64,000 nucleotides of DNA from Fragaria x ananassa (Eukaryota > Streptophyta > Magnoliopsida > Rosales > Rosaceae): NCBI GenBank assembly GCA_034370585.1, contig CP139750.1, forward strand, positions 12,756,501 through 12,820,500, written 5' to 3'. Of the stretch, positions 1 through 11,648 are shown piece after piece. A program made the position numbers and the translations under genes. Under the pieces are notes generated by a model. That model saw nothing but the letters and a program-made list of their open reading frames with translations, was not told the DNA's origin and searched no databases. Position 1 is the first letter of the stretch, and every line of letters starts with the position of its first letter.

Positions 1-430
1 GAGGTTTTTTCTATAAGTTCTAGGAAAGTAATCTTTCAAAATCTGTTAGGATTTTGTCTACTAGGTTTAGGAGTCCTAAAACCTTATTGTATCAGCAACC
101 CCTATTCAGTATAAATAGGAGCTGCAGGGGTTTTCTAAAGATTAAGATAGAGAGCACAGAAAACCAAGAGCAAAGGGTGATAGAGAGATCTAGCAGGGAG
201 TTGGGGATTAGCATAGGGATTTCAATAAGTACTTGTAATCAGGTTGTTATTCTCCATAGTGCTAGTGATTCTCTCAAGAGAGATCACAAAGTGGACGTAG
301 GCCAGGGTTTTGGCTGAACCACTATAAAATTGTCGTGTGCTGTGTTTCTATCTTCAAGTTCATCTATCTACTTTGTTTAAATCGTAACGTACCAGTAAAG
401 ACCAGAAAAGATCCTAGGGCGCTAACCACA
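1..430 (+). repeat. 5' LTR of the copia element (partial)
   Basis: Position 1 corresponds to position 4402 in the 3' LTR, a constant offset of 4401, and the similarity runs to the terminal CA at 430. The LTR holds a TATA box and a short U5-like stretch before the primer-binding site. The left end, expected to start TGTTG as in the 3' LTR, is missing. Confidence 0.92.
110..117 (+). promoter_or_regulatory. TATA box in the 5' LTR
   Basis: TATAAATA lies in the LTR about 370 bp upstream of the gag ATG at 484. The same motif is at 4511-4518 in the 3' LTR. This fits an RNA start in the R region; no transcript evidence is available here. Confidence 0.6.
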
Positions 431-435
431 ATAAG

Positions 436-447
436 TGGTATCAGAGC
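436..447 (+). other. Primer-binding site (initiator tRNA-Met type)
   Basis: TGGTATCAGAGC starts five bases after the LTR end. This is the standard plant copia primer site complementary to the 3' end of initiator methionine tRNA. Confidence 0.88.
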
Positions 448-483
448 TTCGGTTCTGGTACTTTGCGATGGTAGACAGCAAGC

Positions 484-3400
484 ATGGTCGAAGCAGAAGA
501 TGTGAAATCGTTCATTAAACCCTTAAATGGCAAGGATGACTTCACGCTTTGGCGAAGGAGGATAAAGAGTGTCCTGATTCTACAAGATCTGTATGAGGCT
601 GTTCTCGGGATAGAGAATGAGGCAGTTGATATGGCAGAAGGTTTGGCAGAAGATGGACAAGAAGGCAAGGAGCACAATAGAGTTGCATCTTGCAGATCAT
701 GTACTGGGTCGTGTATTGGATAGTGGAGGTGACAATATGAGCAGCAAAGAGACCTGGGATTATCTTGAGAAGGTTTTTGCGGGTAAGGGTTCTATTGGTG
801 AGAATATGGACAGCAGCAAGACATTGGACAATGTTAAGGAGGCTGACGCAGATAAATTTTTCTTGAAAGAAAAACTCTATAGTCTTTGGATGGAAGAAGG
901 CGAGGATCTGCAGGAACATCTGAATAAGTTTCAGATTTGTGTTGCCAATTTATCAGAGGTGGATGTGCAATATGAAGAAGAGGATAAAGCACTTGTGCTG
1001 CTAACATCTTTACCAGCTTCATACGAGCAGTTCATCACCACACTCGTTTCCGATAAGGATTCTCTCAAGTACGATGAGATTACTGAAGCTATTCAATCTT
1101 ATATTAAGACAAGTAGTGAGACCAAGAGCTCTCAAGGAGGCCTTCAAGTCAAGGGCAAGGAGACAAGTCAGTTGACGAGTAAAGAGGATAAATCTGGTAA
1201 CAAGGGTACAACAAAATCTAAGAAGAAGTACAAGGAAGGTTGCTTCAAATGTGGTGTTGCAGACCACTTGAAAAGAAACTGCAAAGAAGGGAGGATGGAA
1301 GCACAGGTGATGGCAGGGAGTTCAAGCACAGCCAACATAATCATCAGAAAAGATGAAGATGATTGTGAACTTCTTGTGGTAACGTCCAGCTCCAACGCTT
1401 TCAGAGATTGGATTATGGATACCGGTTGTACATTCCACATGTGTGCAATCCGAGAATGGTTAGACACATTTGAGGAGAGTAGCAGCGAAGAAGTTTTCAG
1501 GGGAGATGATTCACCGTGTAGGATCCTAGGTATTGGATCAGTGAAAATCAAAATGCATGACGGAGTTGTTAGAAAGCTGGAGAATGTCAGATATATTCCT
1601 AAGTTAAGGAAGAACTTGATATCTTTGGGTACTTTGGACAAGGCCGGTTATAGGTATAGCTCTAAAGAAGGAAGACTAAAAGTTATCAAGGGATCACTTG
1701 TTGTGATGAAGGCCGACATTCAACCTAACAACGTGTACAAGCTTCAAGGGACTACCATAATAGGTGGAGTTGCAATGTCTGCTGAGGTAAATGACAAGAC
1801 TGAGCAATGGCAGCAAGGCCTACGGCGCATGAGTCAAAGAGGAATGCAGGAACTCTACAAGGAAAGTAAGGCAGAAGGTGTTGGTGTTTGCAAACTGAAC
1901 TTCTGCAAGGATGGTACTCTTGGGAAGCAGAAGGTGGGATTCAAGTTGGTAGATTGTGAGAACAAAGGCAAAGAATTGCTGGATTATATTCACTCAGAAG
2001 TATGGAGCGCAACACAAGTAAGGTGTATGGGAGGATCCAAGTACTTTGTTACTTTTCTAGATGATTTTTCAAGGAAGATTTGGGCCTACTTTATGAAGGA
2101 GAAATCTGAGGTTCTCTTCAAGGTCGAGAAAGGGAAAAGCAAAGTAGGAAATCTAGAAGGTAGAAAAATGAAGTATTTGAGAAGCAACGGTGGTAGTGAA
2201 TATAGAATGAAAGGGTTCTTACAGTTTTACAAGGATGAAATCACAAGGTGCATCACGGTGAAGGATAATCTCCAGGAAAATGGGGCTACTAGAAGGGTGA
2301 AGAAAGCTCTTTTTGAGAGAGAAAGAGGCATGCGGCTGCATGCAGGGTTACCAGACACGTTTTGGAAAGAAGCAGTTAACCATGCGTGTTATTTGGCTAA
2401 TCGGTCACCATCAAAGGTCTTGGACTTCAAGTGTGCAGAGGAGGTATGGTCTGGAGAACCAGCTGGCTCTTCTAACTTAAGGATGTTTGGTAGCATTGCA
2501 TATGCTCATATTTCAAGCAATGAGCAAACCAAACTCAAGCCAAATTTTCTGGGTGTTGAGAAAAAAGTAAAGGGCTACAAGTTATGGAATATTGTCAGCA
2601 AGAAAAGGGTTCTAGGTAGATATGTCATCAATGATGAGAAGATCAAGCCGTTTAATGAAGTAAAGACAAGTGAGGTGAAGAAGAAGACTGATGTTGATGT
2701 TGTAGATGAAGCAACAGAAGTTCCTCTAACCAAAGGGATCATGGAAGAGACTCCAGCTCAGGTGGAGCAAATTGAGCAGGTGGAGCCTGATAAAGGGGTT
2801 ATCGAGGTAGAAGTCTTAGAGCAGCAACAACAGTCACTAATACAAGCTCAGGTGGAGCAATTAGCACTGCGAACCTACGACTCAGTTCGTCAGTTACTTG
2901 AGCAGGAGTTCCAGAGAAGCATAGCATTGGACAAGTATGCTCTAAGTTTCAGTCCAGGGGATCCAACCACGTATCAGGAAGCTATAGCAAAATATATACG
3001 GGAAAGTTGGATGGGAGCTATGTTAGAACAAAAGAAGAAGTCCATACCAAAAGACTTGGTTCAGGAGTCGGTTCCTAAACCCAAAGAAGGAAATCTGGTT
3101 GGCTGTAAAAGGGTTTATAGGAATAAGGAAGGAATGCATGATAAGGAAGCCATGAGATTCAAAGCTCGGGTATTGGCAAAGGAGTATTCGCGTAAAGAAA
3201 AGGTCAATTATGACCAGATCTCACCAGCGGAGAGATGCGTTTATCATCATGTGTTCAAGGATAGTATGGTTTTACTATCAAGCGACGTGTTAACTACATG
3301 TCAGGATGTGTCTAGAATTCCAAAGTTAAAGACACAACTAAGGAGGGAATTCGACATGAAGGGTCTAGAAGCTGTACAACAGATCCTAGAAGTGAAGGTA

Positions 3401-4417
3401 AGGAGGGACAGAGAAGCGGGAAAATTATGGTTGTTGTCTGAACCTGTGTCTACTCCACCAGTAGCACACTTTCAGTTTAGTGTGCAGGGGGGATCATCTA
3501 CATTTGAGTTAGATGAGATGATGCATGTGTCTTATGCAAGAGTAGTGGGATGTCTTATGGCTAGAATCTTCAAAAGACCAAGTTTAACTCAAGGACTGAG
3601 CATTGTGTCAAAGTATGTGGTGAATCCGGGTAGACGACACTGGCAAGCAGCGACGTGGATTCTGTATTACTTGAGAAACACAAAGGAGCATGAATTTCTG
3701 TTTGAAAGACAACAAGAACAAGCATGCATTGCTGGTCAAGAGGGCTCAGATTTGGCAGGAGACTTAGACAAAGGAAGATCTGCAACAAGTAATGTATTTA
3801 CTTGCAGCAAAGGTTCAGGAAGTTGTAGAACAACTATGGAATCAGCTGAGATATTGTTTACCACTGAAGTAGATTGCATGGCAGTAACAGAAGCTTCCGC
3901 AAAGGCGTTATGGCTTAATGGGTTAATGAGTGAGTTTGGGATTCAACAAGAAGCTGTGGTGAAGAATGGTGTCATCAATTTGACAAGGAATCAAGTGTTT
4001 CAAGCAGAGAGGGAACATGTTGATGTTTGTGGTCACTACAGCGAAGGTTGGGTCAGCTCAGGGAAGATAACAACTGAGGAAGAAGCACATTCAAGGGAGA
4101 ATGTTTCAGATTGTTTGACCAGGACCATTGCCATGGAGAAGCTTGAACTTGCTCAGTATTACAACTTGCTGAGTTGTGGTGGAGCACCTCCTCACTTGAG
4201 GTGCGTAAGGCAAGAGAAGTCTTGCCAAGGTGAAGGTTCTTGGAGGTTTGTTCAGGGTTACTTCAAGAAGATTCAAGATATCCTGAAGGGTGCAACAATC
4301 ATTTGGTATCAACTCACCAAGGTGGAGATTGTTGTGTTTTGGCTCGTTGATATGATTTGGAAGTTAAGATTCAGTAAGCAAATCCAAGTCCAGAAAGGAA
4401 AGAGGTTTTTTCTATAA
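484..4417 (+). pseudogene. Copia gag-pol polyprotein, frameshifted in gag and catalytically degraded
   Basis: Gag starts at ATG 484 and runs in one frame to 723. The rest continues in another frame that is open from 617 to 4417 (1266 codons), so a frameshift lies near 630-660. Visible domains: gag UBN2-type region; CCHC knuckle near nt 1241-1282 (Cys-x2-Cys-x4-His-x4-Cys); aspartic protease DTG at 1418-1426; integrase N-terminal region with its zinc-ligand His and Cys residues replaced; integrase core with the usual catalytic acidic positions changed (HSE where HSD is usual, the SDNGG block reading SNGGSE, and no AER motif). In reverse transcriptase about 100 codons are missing near nt 3220-3250, and SSDV stands where YVDD is expected. 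RNase H lacks several of its acidic residues. The frame runs past the usual end into the 3' LTR. The residue comparisons are from family knowledge, not an alignment. It is not expected to support its own transposition. Confidence 0.85.
4319..4329 (+). other. Polypurine tract next to the 3' LTR
   Basis: AAGGTGGAGAT directly precedes TGTTG, the start of the 3' LTR. The same arrangement is common in plant copia elements of this type and fixes the LTR start at 4330. Confidence 0.75.
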
Positions 4418-4831
4418 GTTCTAGGAAAGTAATCTTTCAAGATCTGTTAGGATTTTGTCTACTAGGTTTAGGAGTCCTAAAACCTTATTGTATCAGCAAC
4501 CCCTATTCAGTATAAATAGGAGCTGCAGGGGTTTTCTAAAGATTAAGATAGAGAGCACAGAAAACCAAGAGCAAAGGGTGATAGAGAGATCTAGCAGGGA
4601 GTTGGGGATTAGCATAAGGATTTCAATAAGTACTTGTAATCAGGTTGTTATTTTCCATAGTGCTAGTGATTCTCTCAAGATAGATCACAAAGTGAACGTA
4701 GGCCAGGGTTTTGGCTGAACCACTATAAAATTGTTGTGTGCTGTGTTTCTATCTTCAAGTTCATCTATCTACTTTGCTTAAGTCGTAACGTACCAGTAAA
4801 GACCAGAAAAGATCCTAGGGCGCTAACCACA
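4330..4831 (+). repeat. 3' LTR of the copia element
   Basis: The LTR is 502 bp, starting TGTTG after the polypurine tract and ending CCACA at 4831. The TATA box is at 4511-4518. Sequence after 4831 is unrelated to the primer-binding site that follows the 5' LTR, which confirms the end. Confidence 0.9.
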
Positions 4832-5055
4832 ATACCAAGGCACCATTTCAGTATGAGTTCTCTAAAAGTAAAGCCAAGTTCTTTTTATTTGTTTCATGTA
4901 TCACAGGGTGTTTAACTACAAAAATCTTTGAGGCGCATGTTTTATGTGGAAGATGAAGAACAAAATATACTGTCATTGCTTGTCAGCAGTCTATCCAACA
5001 ATGAGCAGCATACATTAATATCCCATTGAAAGATGATCTATTTCTTTTACTACAG

Positions 5056-5150
5056 AAACAGAGAATGAGGTCTCAAACAATAGTTCAGAAATTTACCCCG
5101 ATAAGAAGGCAGTGTCTTTGAACTCTCCCCCAGAAAGTGACATCTCCTAG
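5056..5150 (+). CDS. Possible terminal exon of a plus-strand gene cut off by the copia insertion
   Basis: A strong acceptor (pyrimidine tract ending TACTACAG at 5055) is followed by two bases and 30 codons ending in TAG at 5148-5150. The peptide is polar and Asn/Ser/Glu-rich, like a disordered C-terminus. Further exon-like sequence may lie at 4840-4950, immediately after the LTR. Upstream exons would lie to the left of the retrotransposon, outside the window. I do not recognise the protein, and the call rests on splice-site and reading-frame quality only. It would converge with the MBD-like gene that ends at 5204. Confidence 0.33.
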
Positions 5151-5203
5151 GAGTAACTATAGTTCTGTTCCCCTTCTGGGACCAATTAGCTTTTTTTCTG
5201 AGC

Positions 5204-7007
5204 TTAACGGTCTGAAAATCCTACATACATGGGTAAATCAATGTCGTTAGGTCGGCTCATGTATACAGAAGGACCTTCTACAAATAAAAATACAAAGGAA
5301 TCATATTATTTAATTGATTTGACGAATGTTTACTGAAGTGGAAGTTTTAACAAAAGAACAGAAAGCCAGCAAGTCTCTCCTCCGAAATACGTTATAACTG
5401 GTAAAATGAAGGAAGTTTATTTTCCAGATATGTAATGGAAAGTCGTATGAAGTCTCTCAAGGTTGCAAGAACTACAATGTACCAAACTTTTGATCATGAA
5501 AAAACAAAAGCTGCAACAAGAAAGTTTCAACTTTCACAAGAAAACCGAAACTTACCTGTCCTGGAATTTGAAGACTAGAAAAAACAGGTTATATCAAACC
5601 ATCCCATTAAGATAAATGAAGCCTCCAGTGCAAGATTATTAGGAGCAATTTCTGAGGTCATAACTAAGAGGATGAAGGATATCGTTTAGGTTTCACATCC
5701 CTCTGGTCTAATATTAACAACGAAAATGAACAAGGACAAAAATAATACAGAACGAAAAGCACAAAGAAGATAAAACTCACTGGGGAGTATATTGAACGCT
5801 TGTCATTCTGAGCATATGCTATATAGCGCATCATATCAGCATATGTGAAAAAGTGCTGACCATTTCTGGGACACCAGTAGCACTACACCAACCAAACATT
5901 GAAACAGTCAGTTCTGAAATGAAAGGAAAACTTCTGATTGTAGGGTGGAGGGGAACTATGGCTATAAACATTTTTCTCATCAATGTTGTTTTCATTTTTC
6001 AACAAACTAGTATTTCATTCCAATTAGGCTAACTATTACTTATTAGATTTGAATAAAGGAAGTGGTCTAGATCTTGACAAAGCAATCAATTCATTTTATT
6101 ATCAAAGTAAATAATTCATTCTGTATATACTCATGCATTCACAAACACACACAAAAGAAGACATAGAAGGAAATTTCAAAACATTTATGCATTTTCTTAT
6201 GGATATTCCCTGATAACGAGTTCTTACAGCACGAATAAAAGGTCTCCCTGTGATATTCACGATAGAATCAGAAGGACAATTCACGGTCATATATTGTCAA
6301 AAAAAGAGCTGATGCAGAAGCCTAGTGACCAAATGATAAAATACTTAAAAGACTCCGGTGAAGACCACAACTTCTAGGAATATACCGGATTTTGCTATTG
6401 AAAGGTCTAACAGGCACCTTGAAAGGCGAATTAAGACATCCTCAAAGCAATACCGATCCATCCCTTGTCAATCCATGAAGGAAACAATTACAAGAAAACA
6501 ACCAAATACTGTACCTCTGGATAGTCAAGAAGCAAATCCAATAGGCATGTTTCAAGAATACAGTTCAACTGTCAAAGCAGCTATGTCATTTCAACACCTA
6601 AAGAAAAAAAGAATCCAATTCCATATTTATGAAGCTCACGCAATCAACCATCTGACACTGAGTTGCTAACCAAAGTTCACGACACAGTAATAATTAGAGA
6701 AATAAATGATATATTGCTAATGAAATTCCATGACTTCGTATAATAACAATTGACAAAATGAGAATCAAATTAGATAACTAATCTACCACAAAAACTGAAA
6801 CCTATTGCAGCAGTAATGACACAAGCAGGTGAAGAAAAGACTAATTTACAATGAAGTATACTCTCCATGACTAGAACTGAATCAGATGATTCGTAGATAT
6901 AGAAGAACTCAGAGTTTAATTACCTGGACTTCCAATCCATCCTTTTGCTGTTCAGTCTTAACCTCCCAGCCATCAGGAATTGGGCCTGACGAGTTCTTAT
7001 TCTCCAT
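5204..7007 (-). CDS. MBD-like (methyl-CpG-binding domain related) small protein, tandem copy 1
   Basis: Four exons on the minus strand join in frame: 7007-6924 (28 codons), 5882-5781 (34 codons), 5574-5556 (19 bp) and 5277-5204, giving 92 residues. All junctions are GT-AG. The N-terminal exon has PDGWEV, the typical start of a plant MBD domain. Exon 2 has CYWCPRNGQHFFTYADMMRY, matching the conserved YxxP-x-G-x-F-x-S/T-x-x-x-x-x-R-Y block of that fold. A fuller MBD would carry more basic DNA-contact residues, so methyl-CpG binding is unproven. The C-terminal 30 residues show no known domain. The second copy (9093-10594) has exons 1 and 2 of identical length and phase. A transcribed upstream exon at 8149-8207 is possible. 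Family assignment is from motif recognition only. Confidence 0.62.
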
Positions 7008-8148
7008 ATTAGAAAATGATGTTTTTCTTTAGCCGCACTCTCTGCAATCTCTCCCTTTCAACTTCCTCTGTGATTGAGGATCCTTTTAACCCTAACCTTC
7101 CTATGACATGAGGTATTAAAGGGTAGATTCTTGAAAGAGCAAAGATGCCTCCAAATCCACGTGTTCCCATCCTCCCTGTATTTAGACGAGGGGCGGCATT
7201 GCTGCTGAATTAAGATAAATTATTCTTTTTAAAGAATAAACAGAAATGGAAATGACAACCTAACAATCAATCATTTACGATACAATAACAAAAGGGCTCA
7301 AAAATGAAGGATGCGTTCCAGATAAGATAAATAGCATTACCGGAAACAAATCATCCTAGCGTTTCAGATATCAACTTGATTATATACTCGACATCCACAC
7401 TATAAGCATGAGATAAGTCTTATCTAGACAAGACAGAGTGTGTCCCTAAAGTGAAATTTAGCTCGGGAACTTCTGAAATTTGTAGATTATATTTTCATAT
7501 TTCCCCAAGGTAAACCATAAAACTATCACATTTGATACCCTTTCAGATTTTAGAGTCTCAAGAAATAAGTCCTGCAATACCAAACAAGCAGATACCGCAA
7601 CAATGAACATTTGTAGATTTAAATGGCTATTAATCACACAAACATTCACAAACAAACACTTCGTCCCGAGTACAAAGCTATCAGAACCGTCACCGGAAAA
7701 CAATACAATCCTATTAATCCACCCATGTCAAAACACACATTTCCAATTTGAACTCCACCGTTTCTATGCTTTTAAGAGAGCTAGTAATCTCCTGATTAGT
7801 AATTGCCATCATCCAAAACAAACCCAAGAGAGCTATAATCATTACACAATTGATGAACTGATATAAATTGCCTCAACTGACAAACTAAGATTCCTTGCCC
7901 CAATAAGTAGCAATGATTTTGATTTGGATTAAGAACTTAAAGACTTATATAACAATCAGTTCCAGAACAACAATGTTTCCATATAAACCCAAAATAGAAA
8001 TTTTCTCAATGAAGTCATAAATTTGATCATGAGAGACCAGACACAGAACCCATAAGGCACTGAAAGGCTTAAGAAATCAAGAATGTCTATATATCTGGAC
8101 TTAAACAACAAGACATGGATTTACTGAAGTACACAATTCGAAAAGTAC
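7008..8148 (-). other. 5' flank or 5' UTR intron of MBD-like copy 1
   Basis: This stretch is AT-rich with no convincing coding exon. Bases 7008-7260 are clearly similar to 10595-10855 upstream of the second copy (shared stretches include AAATGATG, the CCCATCCTC block and GGAAATGACAA), so the duplicated unit includes the promoter or 5' UTR intron. Confidence 0.5.
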
Positions 8149-8207
8149 CTTAAAGTTTTGATCTTTTTGCCTTCTGCGGATTTCATCATCTTCATCTTCA
8201 TCTTCAT
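8149..8207 (-). CDS. Possible short first exon of MBD-like copy 1 (or 5' UTR exon)
   Basis: Reading the minus strand, an ATG at 8207 opens 19 Lys/Met-rich codons built on a GATGAA repeat and ends at a GT donor at 8148. The equivalent position upstream of copy 2 (11649-11692) has a related Met-Lys-rich start, the same splice phase and a GT donor. Splicing in frame to the MBD exon is not supported in copy 2, so this may be untranslated leader. Confidence 0.3.
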
Positions 8208-9092
8208 CTTCTTCTCGTCTATTGCTGTGTTTGCCGGTTTAGTTCTCAGAACAAACTGAACCCCCAGTTTGCTGACTTTGCTCAAGTTAACAATGACTCG
8301 TCAGTGCCTAAATACGACGCCGTTTGGAATGAGGAAAAATAATGACGTCAGCAAAACTTGTTGAGTATTTTTTTTATTCTGTTTGACAATATTGGTTTTT
8401 AGCAACGAAATCTCGTCGCCAAAAAGGTGCCACATCGATTTTTTTTTTTTTTTCTGGACAATGCTGAGTAAAGGTTTCAAACATCCATAATTTTCAAACT
8501 TTATTTTTACACTACTTGAGGATTCTCAGCTTTATTTGGACAATGCTGCTACAATGTATTCAATGTGTGAGACCACAAGAGAATGCCAGATATCCCATGA
8601 GCGTAAGAGTCCACATTCCCATTCATCCCATCCTATCTGAATCGAAGCATTGCATATGAATCGAAGCTAGCATTCGGTCTAATCTAAATGGAAACATGTT
8701 CTGAGATCAAGGAAGATGCTGATATAGGGAGTTCTTCATGCTAAAGGAGTAAAGGTGATAGCAATTGTAGATCTTCAATGCAGAAACAAATTAAGCTACG
8801 CTCTGGGAAGCAAATTAAAGCGGTTAGAACTTATGAATATGATGAACTAAAACTTGCATAGAATTAGAATTAATGGATCTAAACTGCCACTGAAAATTTA
8901 TTTAATATAAGAAAACAACCAGAATATCCAATCACAAACGATCAATTCTCAAATAAAAAACTTAAGAGGCTCCAAAGGTTGAAAAGTTTGATAATTATAC
9001 ATATAAGTTCCAAAGGAAGTTTATTTTAACCAAGAGCTATTCAAGCCAGCTTGCTGCAAGTGCAAATGTCGTGCCCTATTGCACCACACAGA
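8208..9092. other. Spacer between the two MBD-like genes
   Basis: It should contain the promoter of copy 1 and the 3' UTR of copy 2. A poly-T run lies at 8440-8453. No gene-like exon was found, apart from a second CCHC-like peptide in another frame at about 9050-9110 that is reported as a finding. Confidence 0.4.
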
Positions 9093-10594
9093 CTACAGTG
9101 GTTGATCCCTACGGCCCACAGTCCTGCCTCGATAAATTGAAGGTGCTGGGACAATGAATGGTCGCTGAAGTGAATGGACATGAACTGGCATGTACAAGCG
9201 TCTACGCATTTGCATCTGTCGGCGTCTAATGGTTGCCCAACGCCGGCGTCTAACAGTTGCACAGTAGTCCTGAAGAGTTGCCACCTGTGGACGGTAAAGT
9301 GGTGGGATCCAAATTGGACGCTGAAGAATTGCGATGCCATTAATAGGGAACCCTGGCTGAAAGTTTCAAGAAGGAAGATGACGAGATTAGAAAAAAAAAT
9401 ATTAAAGCTAGTAGGGGGTATAAAGTTTTGAAAACTGGAGTGATGGTGAATGATAGTACCCAGTCTCTTATGTAGGGTCTTAGACACACATTAGTACCAT
9501 GCCCGGGTACTTTACAAACAGTGCAGTATTCGTTGTCTGCATCTCCCTTCAGCAACTGTACAGTAGGATGATAGTTGAAAAGGAAAACAAAAACAAAATA
9601 AGACAAGTTAAATTTCTGAGTCAAAGTTTAAAACTTCAAATAACCCTTGTCTTTGGTTTACCATCACAAGTCTTGCAAGTCCAAAACACAGATATTAGCC
9701 GATGACAACAAATTATACTAAATAATTACAGACTTAAAGAAAAAAGAATTAAACTCACATCTGAATAGTTGAAAATCTTGCCCTCCTTATCAATGCTTAC
9801 ATAATACAATAAATCTGCATATGTGAAGGACTGGAAACCACTTGGTGAAAAGCAGTTGCCCTGCAACAGCCAAAACGAATACACGCAATCACTGAGTTAT
9901 GAAGCAGTAACATCGGGGGAATAATAAGTGGTAAAAGTTTATCTCATTTGTTGACCACCTTCAGGAATAGTGAACATGGGTGGAAAACTTAGTGCAAATG
10001 AAGATGATGGTAAGCATAAAAGCTGTACTATTTACTTTCCTTTTCACTCCAGAAGCCTTAATTAATGTTCATTCAGACATTCAAGAAGCAAATACATTGC
10101 AAGTATAAAATCTTATGTTATTGATTTCAAATATGTGATTTATTTCAAATCAAATCTGTCAATTCTATCTAACACCAAAAACAATATCACATCTGAATTG
10201 ATTAAGCCAATAGTGAAAATTTTGATGGTGCTGAAATTTCATTTTTCTGATACTAAATCACAATAATATCATAACAAGAGAATTAAAATAGATTCATCAG
10301 TCAATTAAAATTTATATGGTATGACTACATATTGAGAATTATATCAATCACGTCAATCTACCACCATAACTGAAAATCATTACACCAGTAATGGAACTCA
10401 TGCTGGTACACTGATTTACTATGATGAAGAATCTTTACCACTCAAACTCAATATGATGATTACAAGATGCTAGACATAGAAAATTTTCAGTGATTCAAGT
10501 GTATACTTACCGAGATTTCAGATCTATCCCCTTGGACTTCAATCTTAATCTTTTTGCCGTCAGGACCTGAGACTGGCAACTTCCTATCCGCCAT
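9093..10594 (-). CDS. MBD-like protein with CCHC zinc knuckle, tandem copy 2
   Basis: Four minus-strand exons with GT-AG junctions, all phase 0: 10594-10511 (28 codons), 9860-9759 (34 codons), 9555-9460 (32 codons) and 9356-9093 (87 codons plus TAG), giving 181 residues. Exons 1 and 2 have the same lengths as in copy 1, and exon 2 keeps the FTYADLLYYV core. The MBD start is more eroded: the Trp of PDGW is replaced by Lys. Exon 3 encodes YCTVCKVPGHGTNVC, a Cys-x2-Cys-x4-His-x4-Cys knuckle absent from copy 1. Exon 4 is Arg-rich with RRRR-type blocks followed by a Pro/Arg tail. A nucleic-acid-binding role is inferred from the knuckle and basic tail. The donor at 9459 and the exon 4 boundary are the least certain parts. 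Confidence 0.55.
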
Positions 10595-11648
10595 AGTGTA
10601 AAATGATGCTTCAACGGCGCTGTGAGAGATATCTCACTCGTACAACCCCTCTGTTTGCGTGTTCTTTTAAACCCAAAACTTCGATAAGAACAAGGCATTA
10701 ATGGGAGGATTCCTAAAACATAAAAGATGCTTGCCAGCCCACGTTTTCCCATCCTCTCAATGTTATTTACCAGAGTGGCCGAAAAGAAACTGCCGTTTAA
10801 GAAAAATGAATTCTTTTGAGGAAAATAAATAAAAGACGGAAATGACAAACTAAACAGAGAAGCATTTTACTGTTGGATAAACCAAAAGGCAGATGAATTC
10901 CAGGTAAGAGCAAAACATTACCAACCACACATCACCTTAGCACTTAACAGATCATCTTGACTAGATAACCGATGTACATTACAATCATGAACCAGACAGG
11001 TATCATCTACAGTACACAGACTGTGTTCCTAAATTCAAATTAGCTCCGGCATATATATCTGAAGCTTTTATTTTCTCAACTCGCAAAGGTAAACCGGATA
11101 CCTGTCCAGTCATGACTTTGAAACTAACCCATTTTATACCCTTTTCACAACTTATAGTCTCAATAACTGTGGTGTTATACCAACTAAGAAAAACAACAAA
11201 ATTACTAGATCGATCAAGAGAGACTTTGAACAAATTACTAGAGATGAGTAGCTTTATAGGTACCCAAAAACCAGAGAATCCAATCATTATCAAAACCCAT
11301 TTCATTTTCTTCTACACACATCGACACTCTAAAGCACACACTTCTTCTTATTTATTGATTAAGAAACACAATTTAGCCTCCTTGAAGGTCTAACTGAACA
11401 CCCAATATCATATGCAAAGCAACAACAAAAAAAGGAATAAATCATTTGCAGAATAACAATGAATTGAAAAACACTGAAAGATCATCAATTTCCATATACC
11501 CACAAACTAACATTATTCTGCATCAAAATTTATGAAGAATCTAACTAGTTAGAAGTTAAATAATAGCAAAGAGACAGTTAAAGATGTCAAACCCTATATG
11601 AGAATCAATAAAATGATTGCAATATCAAAAGTATTGAAGAGGTTTCAC
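10595..11648 (-). other. 5' flank or 5' UTR intron of MBD-like copy 2
   Basis: AT-rich sequence without a supported exon. The part next to the ATG resembles 7008-7260. Confidence 0.45.

Larger units (their letters stand above)
1..4831 (+). mobile_element. Ty1/copia LTR retrotransposon, 5' end cut by window edge
   Basis: Two direct LTR copies (1-430 and 4330-4831) flank a primer-binding site, a gag-pol frame and a polypurine tract in the order typical of Ty1/copia. The polyprotein order is gag, CCHC knuckle, protease, integrase, reverse transcriptase, RNase H, which is the copia order. The 430 bp of LTR that can be compared show 8 differences by my count (about 98% identity), so the insertion is young. 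The first ~71 bp of the 5' LTR and the upstream target-site copy lie outside the window, so the target-site duplication cannot be checked. Confidence 0.93.

Noticed and set aside
54..317. 87-codon open frames repeated in both LTRs (54-317 and 4455-4718)
   Set aside because: They lie across the LTR promoter/R region, have no protein motif and exist in both LTRs only because the LTRs are copies of each other.
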